NCBI RefSeq assembly: GCF_030295745.1 | Contig: NZ_AP027291.1 | Coordinates: 3,906,001-3,970,000, forward strand | From: Mycolicibacterium sp. TUM20985 | GTDB taxonomy: Bacteria > Actinomycetota > Actinomycetes > Mycobacteriales > Mycobacteriaceae | Reading direction: 5' to 3' | Length of the DNA stretch: 64,000 nucleotides | In this document: piece after piece, positions 51,565-60,077 of the stretch | How positions within the stretch are numbered: the first letter of the stretch is position 1 | How the letters are laid out: every line of letters begins with the position of its first letter | Notes under the pieces: generated by a model | What the model saw: the letters and a program-made list of their open reading frames with translations, nothing else | Database searches by the model: none | Told to the model about the DNA's origin: nothing | Translations under genes and position numbers: made by a program

Positions 51565-53121
51565 ATGGCCGATACGGCTACCCGCCCCGATGTGCCCAGC
51601 GACCTTCGTCCCAGCGGTCTGACCGGCATCGCGGCTGCGGCCGTTGCGCTGGGCGTGGCCCAACTGACCGCGGTGCCCTTCGGCCCGCAGGCCGATTCCC
51701 GAACCGCGATCGGCTCGGCCGTCATCGACCTGACGCCCGGCCCGGTCAAGGAGTGGGCCATCCAACTCTTCGGCACGTCCGACAAGCTGGCGCTCTCCAT
51801 CGTCGTGCTGGTCGTGATCGCCGTAATCGCCTCGCTCGCCGGGCAATACGAAACCCGACGCCGACCCATCGGCGGTATCGCGATCGTCATCGCCGGCGGA
51901 CTCGGCTGCGCGGCCGTCATCAGCCGGGCCGGTGCCACGCCGCTCGACGTGATACCCACCGTGATCGGGACGGTCTGCGGCGTGCTGGTGCTGCGATTCC
52001 TCGTCACCCGCCGTGCGGCGGAGTCGTCGGCACCGGTGGACGCACCCGACCGGGGCCGACGGCTGTCCCTGGTGACCCTCGGCTTCATCGGCGTGGGTGC
52101 CGTTGCAGGTGTTGCGGGCGCGGTCCTCAACCGGCTCAACTCGTCGGTGGCTGGCGACCGCACCGCGTTCACCCTCCCGACTCCCGCGCAGGACGTACCC
52201 GTCGCGCCGCCTCCGTCGGTCCAGCCGCCCGGAGTGGCGCTGCCCCCGTTCATCACTCCGAACGCCGACTTCTACCGCATCGACACCGCGTTGAGCGTGC
52301 CGCAGCTCACCCGCGCCGACTGGCGCCTGAGGATCCACGGCATGGTCGACCGCGAGGTCACGCTCACCTTCGACGACCTGCAACGGTTCCAGCCGATCCA
52401 ACGCATCGTGACGCTGACCTGCGTGTCCAACCCGATCGGCGGCGACCTCATCTCCAATGCCAAGTGGACGGGGTACCGGGTCCGAGACCTGTTGGCCGGA
52501 GCCGGTATTCACTCCGATGCCGACATGGTGCTGTCGACGTCGATCGACGGGTTCACCGCAGGCACCCCGGTCGAGGCGCTCACCGACGAGCGTGACGCCC
52601 TGCTGGCGATCGGCATGAACGACGCTCCACTGCCCTCCGAGCACGGCTATCCAGCGCGACTCGTCGTGCCCGGCCTCTACGGCTACGTCTCCGCGACCAA
52701 ATGGGTGACCGATCTGGAGCTCACCCGTTTCGATCGCGCCGAGGCGTACTGGACCCGACTCGGGTGGTCGGCGCGCGGACCCATCAAGACCGCGTCGAAG
52801 ATCGAGGTCCCCAAGTCCGGACAGGTCGTGCCCAAGGGGCCGGTGACGTTCGGCGGCGTGGCCTGGGCGCAGCAGCGGGGCATCAAGGCCGTCGAGGTGC
52901 GCATCGACGAAGGACCTTGGGAGCAGGCGCAACTCGGGGCCAGCTATTCCAAGGACACCTGGCGGCTGTGGAGTTTCCCGTGGCAGGCCAACGACTCTGG
53001 TTCACACCTCATGTCCGTGCGCGCCACCGATGGCACCGGTGCCGTACAGACCTCGGACACCGCCGACGTGGTCCCCGACGGCGCGACCGGGTGGCACTCG
53101 GTGAGCTTCGACGTCGCCTGA
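51565..53121 (+). CDS. Membrane-anchored sulfite-oxidase-family molybdopterin oxidoreductase
   Basis: A 518-residue protein. The N-terminal 200 residues hold several membrane helices (IAAAAVALGVAQLTAV; LALSIVVLVVIAVIASLA; TLGFIGVGAVAGVAGAV). The oxidoreductase molybdopterin domain follows, with the molybdenum-ligand Cys in TLTCVSNPIGGDL. A C-terminal Ig-like dimerisation domain ends the protein (FGGVAWAQQRGIKAVEVRIDEG). It should act outside the membrane. The natural substrate is unknown (sulfite, or protein methionine sulfoxide as in YedY). It ends two bases before the ligB start. Confidence 0.9.
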   Translation: MADTATRPDVPSDLRPSGLTGIAAAAVALGVAQLTAVPFGPQADSRTAIGSAVIDLTPGPVKEWAIQLFGTSDKLALSIVVLVVIAVIASLAGQYETRRRPIGGIAIVIAGGLGCAAVISRAGATPLDVIPTVIGTVCGVLVLRFLVTRRAAESSAPVDAPDRGRRLSLVTLGFIGVGAVAGVAGAVLNRLNSSVAGDRTAFTLPTPAQDVPVAPPPSVQPPGVALPPFITPNADFYRIDTALSVPQLTRADWRLRIHGMVDREVTLTFDDLQRFQPIQRIVTLTCVSNPIGGDLISNAKWTGYRVRDLLAGAGIHSDADMVLSTSIDGFTAGTPVEALTDERDALLAIGMNDAPLPSEHGYPARLVVPGLYGYVSATKWVTDLELTRFDRAEAYWTRLGWSARGPIKTASKIEVPKSGQVVPKGPVTFGGVAWAQQRGIKAVEVRIDEGPWEQAQLGASYSKDTWRLWSFPWQANDSGSHLMSVRATDGTGAVQTSDTADVVPDGATGWHSVSFDVA

Positions 53122-53123
53122 TC

Positions 53124-54692
53124 GTGCTGCTCGTCTCCGTCGCCTCTGCATCCGTCGAAGTTGGAGCCACCTCGGCGCGGCTGGCCAAGACCAGTCGCCT
53201 CGCGGACCTGCTGGCCGCGGCCGCCGAGGAATCCGATCCCGATCTGGTCGCCGTCGTCGTCGCCTGGCTCTCAGGCGAGTTGCCCCAGCGGCAGATCGGC
53301 GTGGGCTGGGCTGCTCTGCGCGCCATGCCGCCCGCCGCCACGGAGCCCTCGCTGACCGTCGCCGGCGTCCACGCCACGTTCAGCGAGATCGGGCTCGTCG
53401 CGGGCACGGGCTCACAACAGCGCCGGTCTGCGTTGCTGACCGAGTTGTTCTCGGCGGCGACCGACATCGAGCAGACGTTCCTGCGCCGTCTGCTCAGCGG
53501 GGAGCTGCGCCAAGGCGCCCTCGTCGGCGTGATGGCGGACGCGGTGGCCAAGGCCGCCGGCGTTCCCGCGGCCGAGGTGCGACGGGCAGCGATGCTGAAC
53601 GGCGACCTGCCCGCCGTCGCGTCGGCTGCGCTGACCCACGGCAGGGCGGCGCTGGCCGAGTTCACCCTGCGGGTCGGGCGCCCGGTGGGGCCCATGCTCG
53701 CGCAGACGGCGACTGGCGTCCGGGATGCGCTTGAAAAGCTGGGCGGGACAGCAATATTCGAAGCCAAGCTCGACGGCGCTCGGGTTCAGATCCACCGGGC
53801 CGGTGACAGTGTGTCGATCTACACCCGCAGCCTCGACGACGTGACGGCGCGGCTTCCCGAGGTGGTCGACGCCGCCCTCGCCCTCCCGGTCGGCGAGTTC
53901 ATCGCCGACGCCGAGGCGATCGCGCTGCGTCCCGACGGTCGACCGCAACGCTTCCAGGTGACGGCCTCGCGGTTCGGGCGCGGCGGAGGCCGGGGCGCCC
54001 GTGACCGCACCGCCGACGTCGAGGCGGCGCGCGCCGCCCAACCCCTGTCGGTGTTCTTCTTCGACCTGTTGCATCTCGCTGGGACCGATCTGCTCGACCT
54101 GCCGACCACGGAGCGCCTCGCCGCCCTCGATGCGCTCGTGCCCGCCGCGCAGCGCGTCGACCGAGTCGACACCTCCGACGGCGAGTTCGCGGCCGCGTTC
54201 CTCGCGGCGACCCTGCAGGCCGGGCACGAGGGAGTCATGGCGAAGTCGCCGACGGCGGCCTACGAGGCGGGCCGACGGGGAGCCGGCTGGCTCAAGGTCA
54301 AACCGGTGCACACCCTCGACCTCGTCGTGCTGGCAGTCGAGTGGGGCTCCGGCCGGCGCACCGGCAAGCTCTCCAACATCCACCTCGGCGCCCGCGACCC
54401 GGCGACGGGCGGATTCGTCATGCTGGGCAAGACGTTCAAGGGCATGACCGACACGATGCTGGAGTGGCAGACCAGCCGGTTCCTCGAACTCGCCGACGGT
54501 CCAACCAATGGCTATGTGGTGAACCTGCGACCGGAACAGGTCGTCGAAATCGCCCTCGACGGCGTGCAGACGTCGACGCGCTACCCCGGCGGCATGGCCC
54601 TGCGCTTCGCGCGCGTGCTGCGCTACCGCGACGACAAGGGCCCTGCCGAGGCGGACACCATCGATACCGTCCGGACTCTGTACGAGACCTGA
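53124..54692 (+). CDS. ligB: ATP-dependent DNA ligase LigB
   Basis: A 522-residue ATP-dependent ligase very similar to remembered M. tuberculosis LigB (Rv3062). The N-terminal DNA-binding domain (SGELRQGALVGVMADAVAKAAG) is followed by the adenylation domain with the nucleotide-accepting lysine in FEAKLDGARVQIHR and the OB domain with GWLKVKP. It seals nicks in DNA as an accessory to NAD-dependent LigA. The start is GTG 53124, two bases after the molybdoprotein stop. A longer reading frame to 52701 overlaps that gene and is not family-like. Confidence 0.94.
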   Translation: MLLVSVASASVEVGATSARLAKTSRLADLLAAAAEESDPDLVAVVVAWLSGELPQRQIGVGWAALRAMPPAATEPSLTVAGVHATFSEIGLVAGTGSQQRRSALLTELFSAATDIEQTFLRRLLSGELRQGALVGVMADAVAKAAGVPAAEVRRAAMLNGDLPAVASAALTHGRAALAEFTLRVGRPVGPMLAQTATGVRDALEKLGGTAIFEAKLDGARVQIHRAGDSVSIYTRSLDDVTARLPEVVDAALALPVGEFIADAEAIALRPDGRPQRFQVTASRFGRGGGRGARDRTADVEAARAAQPLSVFFFDLLHLAGTDLLDLPTTERLAALDALVPAAQRVDRVDTSDGEFAAAFLAATLQAGHEGVMAKSPTAAYEAGRRGAGWLKVKPVHTLDLVVLAVEWGSGRRTGKLSNIHLGARDPATGGFVMLGKTFKGMTDTMLEWQTSRFLELADGPTNGYVVNLRPEQVVEIALDGVQTSTRYPGGMALRFARVLRYRDDKGPAEADTIDTVRTLYET

Positions 54693-54746
54693 ACGAATGG
54701 GCGCGTTTCGCCAAACCGCAATGCCCGCGGTGAAAGGATCGGACCC

Positions 54747-57035
54747 ATGGCCACCCCCACCACGTCCGGTTTCACCGAGGAGATCGACGGCGACATCACC
54801 TTCGTCCGCACGGATGCCGACCTACCGCCGGTAGCGATCATCGACCGGTCGCCGATCACCGCCAAACACAAGGCCATCTTCGCCGCCATCGCCGTCGTGG
54901 GCGCGGTGGCGTGGGCGATGATCGCGTTCTTCCGCGGCGAGACCGTCAACGCGGTCTGGTTCGTCGTGGCGGCGGTGTGCACGTACGTCATCGGATACCG
55001 CTTCTACGCCCGTCTCATCGAGATGAAGATCGTCAAGCCCCGCGATGGTGACGCCACGCCGGCCGAGGTGCTCGAGAACGCCACCGACTACATGCCCACC
55101 GACCGGCGAGTGCTGTTCGGCCACCACTTCGCGGCGATCGCCGGCGCAGGCCCACTGGTCGGTCCGGTGCTGGCCATGCAAATGGGTTACCTGCCGGGCA
55201 CCATCTGGATCATCGTTGGCGCGGTCTTCGCCGGATGCGTGCAGGACTACCTGGTGCTGTCCATCTCGGTCCGGCGGCGCGGACGCTCGCTGGGCCAAAT
55301 GGCCCGCGACGAACTGGGCGTCGTCGGTGGCGTGGCCGCGATCGTCGGCGTGCTGGTGATCATGGTGATCCTGCTCGCGGTCTTGGCGCTGGTGGTCGTC
55401 GGCGCGCTCGCCGAGAGCCCGTGGGGCGTGTTCTCGATCGCCATGACCATCCCGATCGCCATCTTCATGGGTCTGTACCTCCGGTTCCTGCGGCCGGGCC
55501 GGGTGTCCGAGGTCTCGGTGATCGGTGTCGTGCTGCTGCTGCTCGCGGTGGTCTCCGGCGGCTGGGTGGCCGGAACCGCTTGGGGCGTGGACTGGTTCAC
55601 GCTCTCGAAGGTGACGTTGTCGTGGTGCATCATCATCTACGGCTTGGCCGCGTCGGTGTTGCCGGTGTGGCTGCTGCTGGCGCCTCGGGACTACCTGTCC
55701 ACGTTCATGAAGGTCGGGACCATCGTCCTACTGGCCATCGGCATCGTGGTCGCCCGGCCGGTCATGGAGGCCCCCGCGGTCTCGACGTTCGCCTCCAGTG
55801 GCACCGGGCCGGTGTTCGCCGGTTCGTTGTTCCCGTTCCTGTTCATCACGATCGCCTGCGGCGCGCTGTCCGGCTTCCACTCGCTGATCTCCTCGGGCAC
55901 CACCCCGAAGTTGTTGGAGAAGGAAAGCCAGATGCGGCTGATCGGCTACGGCGGCATGCTGACCGAGTCGTTCGTCGCGATCATGGCGCTCATCACCGCG
56001 GCCATCATCAACCAGCATCTGTACTTCACGATGAACGCGCCCACCGCGTCCACCGGTACCACTGCGCAGACGGCGGCCGAGTACGTCAACGGACTGGGTC
56101 TGTCCGGCCAGGACATCACCGCGGACGAGATCACCGCCGCGGCCCAGAGCGTCGGCGAGGAGACGATCGTGTCGCGCACGGGGGGCGCGCCCACCCTGGC
56201 ATTCGGCATGTCCGAGGTGCTGCACCAGGTCTTCGGCGGGACGGGCCTCAAGGCGTTCTGGTACCACTTCGCGATCATGTTCGAGGCCCTGTTCATCCTG
56301 ACCACGGTCGACGCGGGCACCCGAGTCGCGCGGTTCATGCTGTCCGACGGCCTGGCCAATTTCGGTGGGCCGCTGAAGAAGTTGCGCAATCCGAGCTGGC
56401 GCATCGGTGCGTGGATCTGCAGCATCATCGTGGTGGCCGCGTGGGGCAGCATTCTGTTGATGGGCGTCACCGATCCCCTGGGTGGGATCAATACGCTGTT
56501 TCCGTTGTTCGGCATCGCCAACCAGCTGCTGGCCGCCATCGCGCTGACGCTCGTCACGGTCGTGGTGATCAAACGCGGGCTCCTGAAATGGGCCTGGATT
56601 CCAGGTATTCCGCTCGCCTGGGACCTGATCGTGACGATGACCGCCTCATGGCAGAAGATCTTCTCCGGCGATCCGAAGGTCGGCTACTGGACCCAGCACT
56701 TCCAGTACCGCGACGCCAAGGATGCGGGCAAGACGGCGTTCGGCGCGGCCAAGGATGCCGGTCAGCTCGACGCCGTCATTCGCAACACGTTCATCCAGGG
56801 CACCCTGTCGATACTGTTCGCCATCCTGGTGTGCGTCGTGGTGGCGGCCGGAGTCGCGGTGGCACTCAAGGCGATTCGGGGCGGCGGTCGTCCCCTCAGC
56901 GAGGAGGAGCCCGTACCGTCGCAGATCTTCGCACCGTCGGGCTTGATCCCGACCGCCGCAGAGAAGGAGGTGCAGAAGCAATGGGACGCGTTACCGCAAT
57001 CGGCCGCCAGATCGGTTGGTACTGGAGCTCACTGA
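54747..57035 (+). CDS. cstA: Carbon starvation protein / pyruvate transporter CstA
   Basis: A 762-residue membrane transporter with many hydrophobic helices, matching remembered CstA (Rv3063). Typical motifs are YRFYARLIEMKIV, RRVLFGHHFAAIAGAGPLVGPVLA and FHSLISSGTTPKLLEKES. CstA imports pyruvate or peptides under carbon limitation. The 3' end overlaps ybdD by 55 bp in another frame. Confidence 0.95.
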   Translation: MATPTTSGFTEEIDGDITFVRTDADLPPVAIIDRSPITAKHKAIFAAIAVVGAVAWAMIAFFRGETVNAVWFVVAAVCTYVIGYRFYARLIEMKIVKPRDGDATPAEVLENATDYMPTDRRVLFGHHFAAIAGAGPLVGPVLAMQMGYLPGTIWIIVGAVFAGCVQDYLVLSISVRRRGRSLGQMARDELGVVGGVAAIVGVLVIMVILLAVLALVVVGALAESPWGVFSIAMTIPIAIFMGLYLRFLRPGRVSEVSVIGVVLLLLAVVSGGWVAGTAWGVDWFTLSKVTLSWCIIIYGLAASVLPVWLLLAPRDYLSTFMKVGTIVLLAIGIVVARPVMEAPAVSTFASSGTGPVFAGSLFPFLFITIACGALSGFHSLISSGTTPKLLEKESQMRLIGYGGMLTESFVAIMALITAAIINQHLYFTMNAPTASTGTTAQTAAEYVNGLGLSGQDITADEITAAAQSVGEETIVSRTGGAPTLAFGMSEVLHQVFGGTGLKAFWYHFAIMFEALFILTTVDAGTRVARFMLSDGLANFGGPLKKLRNPSWRIGAWICSIIVVAAWGSILLMGVTDPLGGINTLFPLFGIANQLLAAIALTLVTVVVIKRGLLKWAWIPGIPLAWDLIVTMTASWQKIFSGDPKVGYWTQHFQYRDAKDAGKTAFGAAKDAGQLDAVIRNTFIQGTLSILFAILVCVVVAAGVAVALKAIRGGGRPLSEEEPVPSQIFAPSGLIPTAAEKEVQKQWDALPQSAARSVGTGAH

Positions 57036-57166
57036 TGGGTGACAACCACTATCGGCGCTACGTCGCGCACCGTACGCGCACCCATCCCGGCGAACCCGTG
57101 ATGTCCGAACGGGACTATTGGCGGATGCGCTACCGCACGTCCGAGGTCCAACCACGCTGCTGCTGA
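56981..57166 (+). CDS. YbdD/YjiX-family small CstA partner
   Basis: A 61-residue protein beginning MGRVTAIGRQIGWYWSSLMG and ending with a Cys-Cys pair (EVQPRCC), as in the YbdD/YjiX family. Members always accompany CstA-type transporters and are needed for their activity in enterobacteria. The ATG at 56981 has GGAGG 11 bases upstream. The gene overlaps the last 55 bp of cstA. Confidence 0.88.
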   Translation: MGRVTAIGRQIGWYWSSLMGDNHYRRYVAHRTRTHPGEPVMSERDYWRMRYRTSEVQPRCC

Positions 57167-57169
57167 CGC

Positions 57170-58204
57170 CTACGCCCGGTACGCCGCGACGATCGGCTCC
57201 AACTCGTCGGGCGTGGCGCCGTGCATGATGACCGAGTCCGCGCCGTAGTCGAATTCCTTGCGGATGCGCTCGACGCACTGTTGCGCCGATCCGGTTGCAG
57301 ACGGTTCGAGCCACTCGTCGGGGATCAGCGTCGCGATGTGCTGGATCTGCTCGGCCGTCGCCTTGTGGTCGATACCGCCGGGCACGGACGTCACCACGGG
57401 ATCCTCCCGAAAGCGTTGCAGCACCGCCGGATCCCAGCCGTTGGTGGACACCAGCAGGTCGCCGTACCCCTGCAGATAGGTGGCGAGTCGCGCGACCGTC
57501 TTCTTCAGCCGCAACTCCTCGGGCAGGTGATCGCCGACGGTGGCGAAGCAGGACCACACCTTGACGCTGGCAGGATCTCGGTCCGCCTGCTCGGCGGCGT
57601 CCTTGACGATCTTGACGCTGCGCTGCACGGTCTCCGGGGTGAAGTAGGTGTGCAGGATGACGTCGTCGAACTCACGTCCACCCAAGGCCAGCGTCTGCGG
57701 GCCGAAGGCGACGAGACCCAATCTGATGTCCTCATCGAAGTCGGGATCGAGGAACAGCACCTGATACTTGCCGATCGGCCCGTCGTGGCCGATCACCACC
57801 TCGCCGTGCCAGAGCTTGCGCATGATCTGCGCGAAGTCCTCCATCTGGGCCGTGGTGACCGCGGGCACCCCGAACGCGTCGTACATCGCCGCGATTCCCC
57901 GACCGATGCCGAGCGTGAAGCGGCCACCGGACAACCGGTGCATGGTGGTGGCCCACGATCCGGTGATCAGGGGATGCCGGGTGTTGTGATTGGTTGCAGC
58001 GGTGGCGATCTGCATGCGGTTGGTCACCGCGCAGGCCGCACCGACCAACGACGAGGCCTCCTTGACGTTCCATCTCTCCGAGATGAAGGCGGTTCCGAAG
58101 CCGAGCTCCTCGCCACGCCGAGCTTCGTCCATCAGCGATGCCGGGCCCTCACCGCCGGCGCCGGCCAGTAGGTAGTACCCCAATTCGTCCAACACGCGCG
58201 TCAT
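57170..58204 (-). CDS. Luciferase-like (LLM), probably F420-dependent oxidoreductase
   Basis: A 344-residue TIM-barrel oxidoreductase. Features include GYYLLAGAGGEGPASLMDEARRGEELGFGTAFISERW, TNHNTRHPLITGSWATTMHRLSGGRFTLGIGRG and a C-terminal QQCVERIRKEFDYGADSVIMHG. The fold binds F420 or FMN; in mycobacteria F420 is more likely. The substrate is unknown. ATG 58204 overlaps the stop of the SnoaL-like gene by ATGA. Confidence 0.9.
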   Translation of the reverse strand: MTRVLDELGYYLLAGAGGEGPASLMDEARRGEELGFGTAFISERWNVKEASSLVGAACAVTNRMQIATAATNHNTRHPLITGSWATTMHRLSGGRFTLGIGRGIAAMYDAFGVPAVTTAQMEDFAQIMRKLWHGEVVIGHDGPIGKYQVLFLDPDFDEDIRLGLVAFGPQTLALGGREFDDVILHTYFTPETVQRSVKIVKDAAEQADRDPASVKVWSCFATVGDHLPEELRLKKTVARLATYLQGYGDLLVSTNGWDPAVLQRFREDPVVTSVPGGIDHKATAEQIQHIATLIPDEWLEPSATGSAQQCVERIRKEFDYGADSVIMHGATPDELEPIVAAYRA

Positions 58205-58584
58205 GCCCAAACCCCTTGCTTGTAGCCACAATTCCAGACTTCGATGATTCGACCGTCCACGACCCTGAAGATCTCCATACTTGCGATGTCGGCCTTGGTG
58301 CCATCCTTGAGCTCCATCGGGGACTGATAGACGACTGCGACGTGCTCGCCGTCATCGCCTGCCACGACGAGGTTGAGATCGAAGCGGATCGCCGTGAACA
58401 TGTCCCAGTGGTCCACGATGCGGGCGACGGCCTGCGCGTGCGTGAGCACCGTTGCCTCGCCGACGTCGTGCCTCGTCACGGTCTCACCCATCAGTTCCTC
58501 GGCAAGTGCGAAGTCCCGCTCGTTCCACACCACCAAGTTGTACGCCTCGACCACCTCGCGGGCGGTCCGTGCCGGGCTGGTCAT
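58201..58584 (-). CDS. SnoaL-like/NTF2-fold protein
   Basis: A 127-residue polyketide-cyclase-like SnoaL protein (REVVEAYNLVVWNERDFALAEELMGETVTRHD). Overlaps the LLM oxidoreductase by 4 bp, so the two act together, and diverges from a TetR gene. Reaction unknown. Confidence 0.9.
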   Translation of the reverse strand: MTSPARTAREVVEAYNLVVWNERDFALAEELMGETVTRHDVGEATVLTHAQAVARIVDHWDMFTAIRFDLNLVVAGDDGEHVAVVYQSPMELKDGTKADIASMEIFRVVDGRIIEVWNCGYKQGVWA

Positions 58585-58686
58585 CGAACCACCTTCGTCG
58601 TTTCCGTCTCGCCGTACCTGGCGTTCGTGGCGAACCCCCGAGTCGGGCGACCATCAAGTTAATTGTCGAGCGTCTAATATGCAAGG

Positions 58687-59316
58687 GTGCCCTCCCCTGC
58701 CCGCGGCCTCACCCAGCCCCAGCGCGTCGAGGCGTCCGCTCATAGGTTGGTTCAGGCCACGGCGCAGCTGATCACCGAAAAGGGCTGGGAGGCAACCACA
58801 GCCGCGGAGATCGGGCGTCGCGCCGGCTACAGCCGGGCCATGGTGCACGCCCGCTACGGCGGCAAGGACGCGATCCTCGACGTCCTGTTCAGGAGTACCT
58901 ACGACGCCAGGTTCGATGGGGACGTGGATGGGGACGGGCTCCGCCGAGCCGTGGCGCACTTCGACCGCAGCCTCGCCCTCTACGCCGAGGACCGTGAGTT
59001 CCTGCGCGCCATGTTCATGCTGACGTTCGAGGCGGTGAAGTCGGCCTCGCCGGTGCGCGGCAGGCTTCAGGAGTGGCTGAGCGGCAGCGTCGAGACCGTC
59101 ACCATGGGCATCCGGGCCGGGATTGCCGACGGTTCGGTCCGTGCAGACGTCGACGTGGAGTCCGCCACGATCGACATCAGCACCGCCGGCCTCGGTGTCG
59201 CCCACCAATGGATGGTCTTCGGCGACGACCATCCATTCGACGATGACCTTAGGGCCGTGCGCGACAGGATCATTCGAGACTACGGATCCTCGGGAACACG
59301 GGGGGTCGACGGTTGA
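58687..59316 (+). CDS. TetR-family regulator
   Basis: A 209-residue repressor with the HTH LVQATAQLITEKGWEATTAAEIGRRAGYSRAMVHARYGGKDAIL (residues about 20-62). The start is GTG 58687. It diverges from the SnoaL-LLM operon across 102 bp and is the obvious candidate to control it. No clean palindrome was seen in the gap. Confidence 0.9.
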   Translation: MPSPARGLTQPQRVEASAHRLVQATAQLITEKGWEATTAAEIGRRAGYSRAMVHARYGGKDAILDVLFRSTYDARFDGDVDGDGLRRAVAHFDRSLALYAEDREFLRAMFMLTFEAVKSASPVRGRLQEWLSGSVETVTMGIRAGIADGSVRADVDVESATIDISTAGLGVAHQWMVFGDDHPFDDDLRAVRDRIIRDYGSSGTRGVDG

Positions 59317-59384
59317 CCCGGTCCATCCCCCGCCGTGTTACCGTCACGCTTACAGTAATCGCTTCAAGCCGGGAGGACTCCGCC

Positions 59385-59444
59385 GTGAAGATTGCGCACG
59401 ATCGCCACACCGGCGAACTCCTCGCCGGATGGTGCACACCGTGA
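59385..59444 (+). CDS. 19-residue mini-ORF coupled to the thioesterase
   Basis: GTG 59385 has a strong GGGAGG eight bases upstream and opens a 19-codon frame beginning VKIAHDRHTGELLAGW. Its TGA overlaps the GTG start of the downstream thioesterase (GTGA). The downstream gene has no good ribosome site of its own, so this looks like a leader ORF for translational coupling. The peptide itself has no recognised match. Confidence 0.55.
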   Translation: MKIAHDRHTGELLAGWCTP

Positions 59445-60043
59445 CGGAGACGCGCGGCTTCCCCGAGCTGAAACCCGTCGAGGCTCCACCGGAACTGGGC
59501 CGCTTCGCCGACGCGGTCCGGCGTCTGCAGGATCTCGCGGTGTCGACCAACCCGGACGCCGGAGTGTGGACCACCACGGCCGAACAGATCGAACGGGTCT
59601 GCGCCCAACTCGAGGGCTTCCAAGTCCCGGACGGGCAAGCCCCGGCGGGCAGGGCGATCAAACTCCCCGGGCTCGGGCATCCCCTCATGCCCCCATGGAC
59701 GATTGCGGAGTTCGGTGAGGACGGCGTCACCATGAAGGGGCACTTCAGCCGTTTCCACGTGGGCGGCAACATGGCGGTTCACGGCGGGGTGATACCCCTG
59801 TTCTACGACGGGCACTTCGGCATGATCGTCTCGGCGGCGGGCCGACCGATCAGCCGCACCGCCTATCTGCACGTCGACTACCGCGCTGTCACCCCGATCG
59901 ACACCCCGCTGATCAGTCGGGGCCGCATCGACCGGATCGACGGTCGGAAGGCCTTCATCACCGCGACCATGACCGATCCCGACGGCACCGTATTGAGCGA
60001 GGCCAACGGTCTGATGATCAAACTGCTCGCGCACCAGCCGTGA
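59441..60043 (+). CDS. PaaI/hotdog-fold thioesterase
   Basis: A 200-residue protein whose C-terminal 120 residues form a hotdog thioesterase domain (FSRFHVGGNMAVHGGVIPLFYDGHFGMIVSA; TAYLHVDYRAVTPIDTPL). The helix with HGGVIPLFYDG corresponds to the PaaI active-site region. The N-terminal 80 residues are helical and specific to this mycobacterial subgroup. It hydrolyses an acyl-CoA; the chain type is unknown. GTG 59441 is chosen for the GTGA overlap with the mini-ORF; ATG 59429 is an alternative. Confidence 0.85.
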   Translation: MTETRGFPELKPVEAPPELGRFADAVRRLQDLAVSTNPDAGVWTTTAEQIERVCAQLEGFQVPDGQAPAGRAIKLPGLGHPLMPPWTIAEFGEDGVTMKGHFSRFHVGGNMAVHGGVIPLFYDGHFGMIVSAAGRPISRTAYLHVDYRAVTPIDTPLISRGRIDRIDGRKAFITATMTDPDGTVLSEANGLMIKLLAHQP

Positions 60044-60077
60044 GGAATCGCGAGCGGTCACGGCGATCGCGGGTACC

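Noticed and set aside
52701..53123. N-terminal extension of LigB to 52701
   Set aside because: The extension overlaps the molybdoprotein gene in another frame and lacks LigB similarity; GTG 53124 fits the family length.
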